Source of the DNA: Oscheius dolichura
Lineage: Eukaryota; Nematoda; Chromadorea; Rhabditida; Rhabditidae
Length of the DNA: 64,000 bases
NCBI GenBank assembly: GCA_932521035.1
Contig: OW051492.1
Span: 7,998,001-8,062,000 of the forward strand
Direction of reading: 5' to 3'
Shown: positions 18,804-29,700 of the stretch, in pieces
How the letters are laid out: each line of letters opens with the position of its first letter
How positions within the stretch are numbered: position 1 is the first letter of the stretch
Made by a program: the position numbers and the translations under genes
Notes under the pieces: model-generated
Told to the model about the DNA's origin: nothing
What the model saw: the letters and a program-made list of their open reading frames with translations, nothing else
Databases searched by the model: none

Positions 18804-21800
18804 ATGGTTTTTGCTGAAATCGTTGGCACTTTGTCATTTCTACAGCCACAGGCAGACGATGACATCTCGGATAGGTTACATTATTACTATACGACGACTT
18901 TCTTGCTACTCACCGCGGTAAGTAAGGGCTTTTTGATTAGTATAGCCTCGGTTTGTCAACGGGATGGACTCAGACACCGGCCAGCTTCGTCTTTGTCCTT
19001 TTTAACCCCTAAAACAAGTCATAGAATCAAGAAATTTGGTCGGGTGGAGCTATTTAGAGATCTGAGACTAGATCCTCGCCAAAGATCACCTAGGGTCCCA
19101 GTTTGGAATCAGGGCGACCTTCGTGAACTTGAGACCGTCCCTATCCAGTCTCCTAAAAGCAAGAACCCCTGTGAGCCCTAGAATAACCCACTTTGTTTAA
19201 TAAATCCGTGGGTTTATGTTGACCGCTTCGTACCTGACTCATATTAATGGCTCATCTCACAAGAGGCATGAACTGAGCTCTGAATCACAGTCGTTCTGTC
19301 CAGTCAGGGAATCAACAAGGTTTATGACTGGACTATGAGTTCATGCCTGTGAAAAACTGGTCAAATATTTTCTGGGAAGCGATAGAAGGGGCTCTAAAAA
19401 GGGGAAACAGTCTCCCAGCCGAACATTAGCTTCCCATTGGAGGTGAATTTCAATTGAGCGTGAGGAGGAGCGAGTACATCATCCCTTACTGGTTCAAATA
19501 ACCATCTAGTCAATAAATTATAAACAAAATGGGACTTATAAACTTTCTACTGCTCTCTTTTCAGGTGCTGATCAGTTTGAAAATGTTCGGTGGCCGTCCC
19601 ATCGAATGTTGGCTCCCAGCCGAATACAAGAGCAGTTGGGAAGACTATACAGGTTCATCTCCTTCCCCTTCTTCTTACAAACCAATTCAGAAATGTACTG
19701 TTGGGCTAGGAATACGTATTTCGCCCCGTTCGAGTCAGAACTGCCGACTGCCGAAGACCGGGGCCGAACCATGGTCTCCTACTACCAATGGGTTCCCTTC
19801 TTCCTGGTCATCGTCGCGTTTATGTTCTATTCTCCCTGTCTCCTCTGGAGAATTCTCTACGATAAATCTGGTACTGTTCTGAAATTTTGGGTCTTGAATG
19901 GAAAAATTCTAGGTATCCGCCTGAAGGACATCATGAACTTCGCGAATGACAAAGGAAATGTCCAGCCGAGTAAGCGCCTCTTTTCCCACCAAGAATGAGA
20001 AGAATTTTAGTCACCCGTCAGGCGAATATCAACGGATTGGCTGCTCATTTGTCCTCGGTTTTTAAGCATCGCTTCCGTTTCGGCTCGGAACACCCCTACC
20101 ATCACAGGTTCGTGAGGTTTGTGCACGTGGCTTTCTCTGAAATAATTTGGCTTTGCTAACCTGGACAGATTTGGACTGGATCGTAATCTGACACACGCAA
20201 CAGAACAAGAGGCACTAGCACATACTAATTTTATTTCTCAATCGGTCAAGAGGTTTGTGGAGGGGGATTGTAGAGGATAGAGTAGATTAGACATAAAACA
20301 CATCACAACGGGATGTACAGTAGTATTGAGGAATTGGGGAAGTGGTGTACCTTTTTGGGAAAACGAAAGCCCGCACGCAGTTGGCCAGTAGAGCGAAACC
20401 CTATTCTAAATCCCTGCTTCAAACTGTCACACAGATGATTAGGGGTTTGTTCCAAGACTTTCTTGTAAGTTGCAACATTTCAAACTGGGAGAGCTAATCG
20501 AACAGAAATTTGGCTTGAGAGTGCTCCAGAAGTGCCAGCTTGGCATCTGACGGACCCCGAAGCGTTCTTCCAAGTCTCAGGGCATTCAGAGTGTTCGGGG
20601 GGCTTTCCAGTGGCTACTCTAACTAGCGGACTCATTGTTGGTCCTTTACAACCACCAGTCGTCCTTCCTTCGTCGGGCATTTTCCTGGAAAAAGCTTGGA
20701 ACGGAGCACTGTGGCACCAAAAATTTTGGCTGAAACTTCAGATTCTTCATAAAACTGGGGACCTATTTTTCACATTATTGGCATTCTGTCCCCTTTTATC
20801 AGACCAAACGGTTACTCCTAATCTGGGCATAGATGTTCGGTATAACACCAGTCCAAAAAGCTTGCCTGCGTGCCTCTCTAACACCTTTCTCTTGCTTATT
20901 TCTCTTCTTTCCCTCTAATATCTATCAAATTCTAACACTGTTTTCGCTAATTTCTGCTTCTCCCCCTTTCCTCCCCACTTCCTGACTCCTTCCAATTCCT
21001 TTCCAGAATTTTCAAATTCCTCAATATGCGCTTCTATGAAGCCTATCTGACCTACCTCTACCTGGCCATTAAATTCCTCTTCCTCGTCAATGTTCTCCTC
21101 CAGGTCAATCTCCCCCTTTTCCTTCTTCTAAATCAGTTTCAGATGTTCCTCCTGAGTAAATTCCTCAAAACGAATGATCAAGGCTTCTACGGGTACAGTA
21201 TCATTTGGGGTCTCGTCATGGGAAATGGATGGACCGAGTCGCCCAACTTCCCGGTGGTCACCTATTGCGATATGCAGATTCGGATCCTGGGACACGTCCA
21301 GCGGCATACGGTACAATGTGTCCTCGTCATTAATATCTTCACTGAAAAGGTAGAAATTCTCTTATTTGTGAGGGAAGGGGCCGGCTCAGATATTCCTGCT
21401 CCTTTGGTTGTGGTATACTCTCCTCGCTATCGTCTCCTTCGGCAGTATCATGTCCTGGATCTTCTCCTCTCTACCATTTGAACAACGGAAAAAGTAAGAA
21501 GGGAATGGATGAAGACAATAAACGAGAATTCTAGATTCATAGCCAGACGATTGGAACTAGCCGACGTCAGCTTCAAGACGAAACATTTTGAGGTGGAATT
21601 GGACGAGGTATGGATTTTACCGGCCTGTAAGCCCTTGTCTCGACGATCTCTCCAGGAAAACGACCGTATTTCGATTAAATCGGGGTCTAATTTTATGATA
21701 ACAGCAGCCATAACGAGTCAACCATCCCCGAAGCCTGGGAAACGGACTTTACCCTCCAAATTTCACCTTGAGTGACAGGACGTTGTGGGGGTGAATGGCT

Positions 21801-23038
21801 CAGGGAGCCTTAGGATTTGAGCAGTTCACTATTGGGAGAATATTGTGCCCAGTGTTGAGAAGAGATGTGAAGCAAAAAATGAAGACTTCAGAGTGCGGGT
21901 TATATCTGCGAAAAGTACGTGGGTCTTCAATTTTGCGTAATCAGTCGTAATTAGAAGGGTCAGGCTCCACCCGCGCGCACTATCTGCTTTTTTCTCGAGA
22001 TATTCTGCACCGACACCCATCCGATCTCAGCCGCCGAACGCGAGACGCTTATATAAGCTATCGGTAAACAACTGGGATAGGAAGGTCCGGCATAGTTGGG
22101 TTATCAGCTAACCATAAATTCGATGAGTCTTCAGACGAGTCAGCCCGGGAGAGGCCCCAACCAGATGGGGCTGATCCCAAACCAAATTTCCAAAGCCGCG
22201 GAAACCCTTTCCAACTATACTACTCGACCGCCTAATTTTTTCGACTTTTTGTTATTTCGGGAATAAAAAGACTTTCATAATACTGTCGGGGATGAGGAGT
22301 GGAAGATGCCAAGAGGGGGGAATTCTTTAGGGAAGAGGAATAGGCCGACCAGGGCAGCCAGCCAGTGAATTGGGCGGCTGGATCTGGTCGTTGAGGGGAT
22401 TTCCAAGGTTCTGAGGTCAAAAGACGGTTCTTCCGTCTGTATTCGCTATTGTTTCAAAATCGGTGGTCGCCCTGCTCAAAATTTCCAAATCCGTGTTTCA
22501 AAAGTCCTTATGTTGACCAAAAGAAGCTTTCCATAAAAGTTAACCGCATTCCTGACTCTGACTCCTACAATTTCCCCTCAAAACCTTAATTCCCTTCCTC
22601 TTCAGTTCGTCCGCGACTACGTCAAGATGGATGGGATCTTCGTGCTCCGTATGATAACCATCCACTCCGGTGTGTTGATTTGTACCGAGGTAGTCGACAA
22701 GATGTGGGATCAGTTCCTGGCCGAACAAGGTACCCTCCCACTTCCCTTTCCTCTCTATCTTCTGTTTTCCTAGGTGGCAATGCCATAGTCAATATTCTCC
22801 TAGATGAGCATGGTGTGTTTCTTTCTTCTTTCTCTATTTCTCTGTTTTCCCCCGTCTTCCAATAATTTCACATCCAAATTCAGGAAAAGAGATGATAGAC
22901 GACCGTTCGCCGTCTGCCGGCGGGATGTCGGACCACCACTCGCTCAGGAGGAAGACGTCCGTCCTGGTCCCCTTGGTGTCCCGAGAAGATCTGAACTCCG
23001 TTCCCGAGAATTATCTCCGCCCCCCGAGCGCTACATGA
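18804..23038 (+). CDS. Innexin gap-junction subunit
   Basis: Four-pass gap-junction protein of the innexin family, 444 aa; it forms electrical or metabolic channels between cells. Exons 18804-18917, 19565-19652, 19691-19870, 19913-19969, 20011-20107, 21007-21103, 21143-21349, 21390-21493, 21535-21607, 22606-22729, 22774-22812 and 22884-23038; the total is in frame. It starts MVFAEIVGTLSFLQPQADDD; the ATG lies 1 nt after a TTTTAG acceptor. Landmarks: MFGGRPIECWLPAEY and YTEMYCWARNTYF (first-loop cysteines), the innexin signature YYQWVPFFLVIVAFMFYSP, GSEHPYHHR with FKFLNMRFYEAYLTYLYLAI, FPVVTYCDMQIRILGHVQRH and QCVLVINIFTEKIFLLLW, then the fourth pass and a cytoplasmic tail rich in Ser/Arg. Three introns are large (647, 899 and 998 nt); no gene was seen inside them. 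The paralogue number cannot be assigned. Confidence 0.96.
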
Positions 23039-24176
23039 CTCTTTCCGTGACGTCTAGGACTATTCAATAAACCTTGTGTTCGTCTCCTCTCTTCTCCCAT
23101 TTTTTTTCGCCCCCTTCCTTTGATTGGGGCCCTTGAGAGCCTGGCCGTTTTTGTGGATTGACTCACTCCGCCAACAGAGTACATCAGTGTGTCTGACCGG
23201 GGCTCTGGCAGAAAGGCCGCGCCCCTCTTCGACCAGGGATTGAACACAGACACCGGCAACTTGTTCCCCCTCCCCCATTTCCCATTTCAACAGCAGTTCT
23301 GCTTCCTATCCACATCATGGATAAACGTAAGTTCTCTAGAATATTTCTCATCTCCTGAAATCCATCTATCCTCTCAAAAAGAGCTGGTAGCCAAATTTCG
23401 GTACCATCGCCTCTTCTCGCCCTGCAAAGTCTTCAAGGCGTTGAAAATTCTTTTCCTGATAAATTTTGATGCTTTTCAAAAATTACCAAGTAAAATAAAG
23501 GCCTGTAGAACCAGTAGAATGCTCAAATTATGGATTGAATTTCACAATTACTTCTCCTGCAATAAAAAGAATACCCACTGCTCGACTGTACTTTGTAATT
23601 TTGGTTTTTCAACTTCGAATTTACATCTTTCTGCTGAGAAGTCTATTCTTTATAATGGCTACTATTTTTAGAGGAATTTTCATATAAAACCATGGATATC
23701 CAATGAATAAACTTCTTCATTTATCAATTTCATTTTATAATTAGATGTCCTGGAATAGAAAAAGAATAATCAGCCCTTGATTCTCTTTATTTATCTTGAA
23801 TCCTCGAGTTAATCTTTTCATCTTCCAAATTTCCTATTTATTTGCGCCTCTTTGGCTTATCCTTTGACTTCTTATCAATTTCCAAACATTCAATCGTCTT
23901 CCAAGTACCATCAATCATAGCCTCGTGGCGACATAAACAAACTTCAACGCTTTGCAATACTGTTTGCTCCGTGCTCTTCCTAATATTCGATAAAAATCTA
24001 TAACAAAAGTTTTAATAAAAAGAAAAAAAGCCATATTTGTTTGCTCTCCACGGATTATGTCATATCCGGAAATAGTGAAAGCGCCTGGTAGAAAAACATA
24101 TTTGTTAACAGAAGGCTGTTGATGTTTGTGCCTAAATAAATAAATTATAGGTAATACAAAATATGTTCCTCTCTGT
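23039..24176. other. Spacer, AT-rich
   Basis: AATAAA at about 23066 probably ends the innexin transcript. ATG-GAT-AAA-C followed by GTAAGT at 23315 could be a tiny first exon, but no partner exon was identified. Confidence 0.35.
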
Positions 24177-24740
24177 ATGAGGCACGATCTACCACCTCCG
24201 ACCAGGAAAATACCCCGGCTCCAGCCGCTCGTCGCTGTTCCACCCCCGTTCCAGGTTCGTTTACGTCTTTCCGTGTGTATTCAGCTGCCGATTGACATGG
24301 TCATCCCAAATATTGTCAATGGTTTATTCTATATTAAAATTGTTTTGCAGATGACATGTAAAACAAGCCAGACAAGATCGCTACGATCAGCAGAAGTGGT
24401 AAATGTTCCGATTCGGCTGGTGGGACCGGCAAAAAGTGTAAATCAAGAGCCTCACACTATTCCCCGGCCGAAAGTCATCCCTCCACTTCCTCCATTGACC
24501 GTCTACATGAACAGGGTGTTCACACCGCCCCCTCTCAGTCCGAAGAAAGCACCCGGCCTAAGGAGATATCGCTCAAAGTCCAGTACTATTCTTCGGGAGC
24601 CTAGCTTTAGGTAATTATACTGGAAATCATCAAAAATGTGAATTTTCAGCTGCATTCCTGAACTAGAAGAATTAGAATGCAAAGAAAATAATAAGGAGAA
24701 AGTCTATTTTACTCTCCACAGCCCAACGTCTGATAAGTGA
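24177..24740 (+). CDS. Unknown proline-rich small protein
   Basis: Not recognised. Three exons (24177-24254, 24351-24610, 24650-24740) with good GT-AG borders give 142 aa: a Pro/Arg-rich N-terminus (LPPPTRKIPRLQPL), a central IPRPKVIPPLPPLTVYM ... FTPPPLSPKKAPGLRRY segment, and a short acidic end (ELEELECKENNKEKVYF). The SPKKAPGLRRYRSKS stretch has possible proline-directed phosphorylation sites. No signal peptide or membrane segment. It is convergent with ANAPC10. The start ATG could be further upstream. Confidence 0.5.
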
Positions 24741-24927
24741 TCAGTTGTAAATACTTCAACGGGGTGTACATAAAAGTTTCCGGTTCTCTTATGATAACAT
24801 TGACGGAAAGGCTTGGAAGGCTGAACAAAATAACAACTGAAATAAATTTATACCCAATTTATTAAAATTATACCCGTTAGAATTACATCACCGGTATACG
24901 ATATTAAAAAAATTAAAAATGAAATGT

Positions 24928-26444
24928 TTACCGGATTGCAGGCCCACTTATCCATGGCATAGGTTGAAAAGGATGATCAAATTTTTTCTTTTTTGCTCCA
25001 TCATTTTTTTTGCTGCTTGGCCCAGGACTTCCTTCTTTGTTTGGACCCGGACTTGGTGGTATCGGTATAATGGGATCTCTCAAATCTTCTGGTCGGGGAG
25101 CTATAATACGCATATGCCTAAAATAGACAATCAAAATACTTGCAAACAAATGCAAATATAAAATAAAACAAGTTGATTTAATAAATTTCAGTAATAATCA
25201 AAAGCTTCCATTTAAATTTAAAAAATAATTAAAGGAACAGTCCGGTCGGGGGGAAGTCATGGTAGTACGTAGCGCGCGCTGCGTATTTTTTGAGATTTAG
25301 TGAACCAGCTTCAAATTTCAATTTCTTTTATCTGGCTATTTTCCTGTATTTTCTCTATTGTAATGTATTCGACTGCCTATCAGAAGAATAAGCAGCAAAA
25401 AAGATGGGCGAAAATATGTGAAAATATCGATCAAAAACGGAAAAAAAGTTTGAAATTCAAATGCGAGTTTGGGCGGGAGCTGTCGACACTTTTTCCCCGA
25501 CCAGACTGTTCCTTTAATACTCACCTTATACGACAATCTCTTCCATCTTGCCAATTTTCGAGTACCTCCATCTTGATAAACCACGTTTTAGTATATTTTA
25601 AACGATTTACGGGTCGCAGATCAACGAACTGAATTTGTTTTGCAAGAAATATAATTTAAAATTTCTGTGTTTATCGATAAATTACCCAAAAGAAACTAAA
25701 ATCACGAATATGAGATATGTAGTAAAATATTAAAAAAATCACCCTCCATCGATCCGCAAGATTAATAATAACTTCTATGGGTGGTTTCAAAGAAGCTTCA
25801 CTTTCTCCAGTATAGACACGTATCCTACAAAGTTAACAATATTAAAACAGTGAATAAAACCAACACTTTTGGAGTAAAAGATTCATCTGAAGCCATATCA
25901 AGAAATATTGCTACGAAACTGACTGCCGTCTTCTCGTTATATTCAATACTAACCCAATGGGGAACGGCTCCTTCGGTTTGCCAATACGTATTACTAGCAT
26001 CGTCTAATAGTTCATCTACACCACACGCATGTTCACCTATATTCGTTACTAAACAATAAATAAGAAAGAAAGAAATACAGGAACTAACCATATTTAGCTG
26101 AAGAAACATGCCATTCTCCTTTACTAGAAATATCCGTATAGAGATCGCCTCTTGCAAGTTCCTAAAAATAACAATTTCTAAATTTTACAATAAATCGCTG
26201 CTTCTTTATTAGGAAAATAACAATAAAGTAAATTATATTGAGAGCATCAAGAAACAATATGTCAAAATAAACTTACTAAAAAAGTTGTGTGTTCGCTCCA
26301 CGTTCTACCATCATTTGGATCCATAGTTGGTGGCAACCGAGGAGGTGCACGAGGCGTAGGAGGTGTAACTGCTACAGGTGACGATGAACTAGGGGATGAA
26401 CTGACAACAGCAGCCTGAGGCATAGGCATTGGTGGTGTATTCAT
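24928..26444 (-). CDS. apc-10: Anaphase-promoting complex subunit 10 (DOC1)
   Basis: Substrate-recognition subunit of the APC/C ubiquitin ligase, which works with Cdc20/Cdh1 to bind D-box substrates. 262 aa; exons (minus) 26444-26277, 26161-26089, 26036-25865, 25824-25743, 25628-25525 and 25117-24928. The DOC domain is clear: GDLYTDISSKGEWHVSSAKY, GVDELLDDASNTYWQTEGAV, PHWVSIEYNEKTAVSFVAI, SDESFTPKVIRVYTGES, LENWQDGRDCRIRHMRI. The chain ends in Ile-Arg, the IR tail by which APC10 binds APC3/CDC27. The N-terminal ~45 residues are Pro/Ser-rich and longer than usual, and ~45 Lys/Pro-rich residues precede the IR tail. An acceptor-like TTTTTGAG precedes the ATG by 4 nt. It lies 303 nt downstream of FANCD2 on the same strand. 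Its fifth intron carries a TTAA-flanked MITE. Confidence 0.92.
25229..25517. mobile_element. MITE with 19-bp inverted repeats in ANAPC10 intron
   Basis: Terminal inverted repeats AGGAACAGTCCGGTCGGGG (left) and its complement with one change (right), each flanked by TTAA (25229-25232 and 25514-25517). TTAA duplication is typical of piggyBac-type transposition. The ~280-bp interior has no transposase frame. Confidence 0.75.
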
Positions 26445-26747
26445 GCTGCTCAAAAATATTATTATATATCGCAGCATTATTATATTCTATGTATTTTTTA
26501 GAGAGAACAAGAGCAAAGAAATAAAACAAATACAAGAAGAGCGAGAAGAAAAACATGGATGCAAAAAGGCAGTTTGTAATTGTCCGCGTTGGCACGCGTG
26601 ACATGCACGCTACAGACCTTTAGAATGTCGGTCAAAAATGAATTTTTGGCTAGAAATCCATGGTTTCGCTCTCAAAAACAGTCAAAACCTATACATTTTT
26701 ATTAGAAAATACCGGTAAGAATATGATATAACCGAGCCGAAGGATGA

Positions 26748-29700
26748 CTAATACACTTCGCTGATATCTTCGCTACTGCTCTCGTTTTCATCTTGTGCTG
26801 TCGCATCCGCTGTTTCATTCATGTCTTCCTCTTCTTCGTCTCTAATTTCTTCTCCCTAAATTAGAAATAATCTTTATAAAAATTAGAAACTAAAACTCAC
26901 GTCAATATCTCGACTTTTCAATAAGCCAATCTCAAATGCCTCCTGCACACCGAGATTGACCATTGCACTGTGGACGGCCCGCATCCAGAGCTCGCTAGAA
27001 GCTCGCAGTTCAGGAAGAGCTCTCAAAAGAGATACAGATCTTGCTGTCTATAATATTTTACCTAGTTTTATCTTATTTCTGAGGGATTCACCTTTGCATA
27101 GACGCTAATATTCTGAAGAGATCTGTTTCCGACTTGAACACACTTTATTATTGCTGTTGCCTCGTTAGAAACGTTTGCAAAGCAATTTTTATCTTCTAAT
27201 ATGTACATAAAGGAACTGAAATTCTTATTTTTAAATTTATTTGGGAGAAATTTACCTATTTTTAGCGAAAAGGGTAAGAAAACGCCGTCCTTCCTTGACG
27301 GCGGTGGTCAAGACAGTGGCGCTGCGCAATTCCCTCACTCTTAGCATAAGACAGAGTAAGCAGAAAATATTCCCAGCTATTTTCCACTCTTTTATTATCT
27401 AAAATGCCTTTTTTATATTACTTTTCGTCTTACTTCGTCTGGTTCAGAAGCCCCAACTATGAGCATCTCCCTCGGAGCCAATTTTCTCTGAATAATATTG
27501 CAGAGCGAAGTGAAAAAGACTTTGAACACTGCTCCGAATGTTCCTCTACAAGTATTGCTTATTTTTTTCTTTCTAATTGTTATTTTGTTACCGATTGAAA
27601 CAGAAGAAAATCGCTTCTTTGTCGCTGGTCAAGAGATCCGGGTCGTCGACTTCTTCATACCTGGTGAGCTGACTTTTCCGTCTTTCCTCGTCCGGTACAA
27701 GTTCGGCTATTTTATTAGCCAACAGCCAGAGGATACAATTCAATTGGTATTCAGCGGGACGGAAGGAGATGTACTTTCTAGAACGGAAGAAATTACAATT
27801 TTATAGTCTAGTTGGATGGATTACTCCTCTCTTATTCCCCCGCATGTTCCTTTTCAAGACAGTGCACAGGGGAACAGACTCCGCAATTCGAGCAGCTGCC
27901 CATCCCACCCAGTTTCGTTCCATAAAAGGCGCCTTCTCCCCGTCCCTCTTCACTTTCGCCAAAATTTCCTCTTCTTCATGGTTTGTCTTCTCTTTTCTAT
28001 ATTAACCAATCTTTAGTTTATGCTGCTCCCATTTGTTACTGCCAATAACTATTGTATTATGGATATGGACTGCCCGTATGGGCAGATTTGTAACCACCAA
28101 GCGTGAGTTCCTGTTAGTAACAAAGATTAACGATTCCGCCAGCTACCGAAGCTATTGTTCTCGTCTTCCTTTTGGAAAGAGATCTGTATCGAAGGTCAAG
28201 AGAAGCCCTTGCACGATCTCCCCCTGCCCAAACTATCCTGGTTAACATGCTTCAATAAATATTGGGGGTGAATCTAATCATTTTTATGTTATGTTGCCCA
28301 TTTTACTCAAAAACCCCAAATCGCATTGGTCCCTATGGTGACATATCAGTGCTGATTAGAGCATAAGGTAGTCATCAATTTGTTGAATGTACTGCAGCTG
28401 GGAAATCCACCCAGAAATGGATATCTTGAGCTTGAAAACGTCTTTCCCTTTCGCCTATCCGCTTCGGCCCGTTGAGAACTCCACCTGCACCCGTATAGCC
28501 TCGGCAGAACGAAATAAATGAGTTGGCGTTATGGAAATTGAATTATCTTCTTGCCGAGATCCTACGGATGCCGAAAGGTATCAAATAAGCCAAAAAACGC
28601 CTATATACCTATAAAAAACTCACTCGAGGAGGACCTTCACCGGCCCGCTGAGTTGCGCCCCCTTCAAGGCGTCGCCTTCGTCGTCTGACCAATCCTTCTT
28701 CAGGAAATCCAATGTAATCCGAGCTAAATAAACCCAGAACTCTAGAAACTGGTAGAAATTACCCATGACTTTTCTCAGATCATCTGTCCAACAGGTACAA
28801 TAGCTGGCGGCTTGGACCAGTGCGACGGCTACCTGGAATTTCCCTCTTTACCGTCGATCTTCCCTTTCTGACCTCAATATTTGGGACAATTTCAGCCATG
28901 GAGATGAAATAAGCCAGAAGAGATCGTTCCGGGTCGTCTTGAGTCGACGGCCGTTGGCTGACCGAGGAGCATTTGAGGATGGTCTTTTCCAGTTTCTCCA
29001 TAAGGACTTGGCGCTTTCGTAGGCGATTTTCTCGAATCCTCTCCGCCGTTGTGGAGGACGATTCGTTGATTGCTTCACTAAAATGGATTATTTCCACTAA
29101 ATAATGAGATAAATACCAGGAGAGGACGAGGCTAAAGGCGGTAAGGGACTCCTTGAGGAGGAGAGACATCTGCGAGAGGAGCTGAAGGGCGGATTACTGT
29201 ATTTCGAGAAGATGGTCTCACCGCGGCGGGTCGGTCGACAACGTTGGAGTCGTTGAAATCAGCCCGGAGAGAAGTGACCACAGTATTCATGGCGAACCAG
29301 ACGGCCTTCATTCCGTTGGTTAGGAGTTTCCAGACGAGGATGTTATCGCCGTGGAACTTGGGATCCACCTTCTCTATCTTCTGAAGAAGAAAGGTGTTCA
29401 GGATTAGGCTGTCATTGGGGCCTCTGACCCAAAGTTCGGCTGAAAACGACATCCATCAGGACAAGACTTACCGTAGCCGCCCACGAACCCATCCTGGCCG
29501 CCTTCTTGGGCAAAACAACCCGTAGAATCTTTAGAAATTCCTGGATCAAGAAGCAGGTTGTCTTCCTCTTATCCGGAAGGTACTGTAGCAGACGGACGAC
29601 TGTTCCGAGTTTCAGTTGACGGAATCGGGACAACAATACGGGCAGCTGGATCTTCTCACTGAATAAGGGACTATATAAGAGCCTTACAAGGGGGATATAA

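Noticed and set aside
23189-23671. Long plus-strand frame after the innexin
   Set aside because: Starts without context, Phe/Lys-rich AT-biased translation, no motif, no splice partners.
27404-27806. Plus-strand open frames resembling a membrane protein
   Set aside because: The minus strand here encodes FANCD2 exons that join in phase and align with the family (CILWLLANKIAEL, FGAVFKVFFTSLCN), so the plus frames are shadows.
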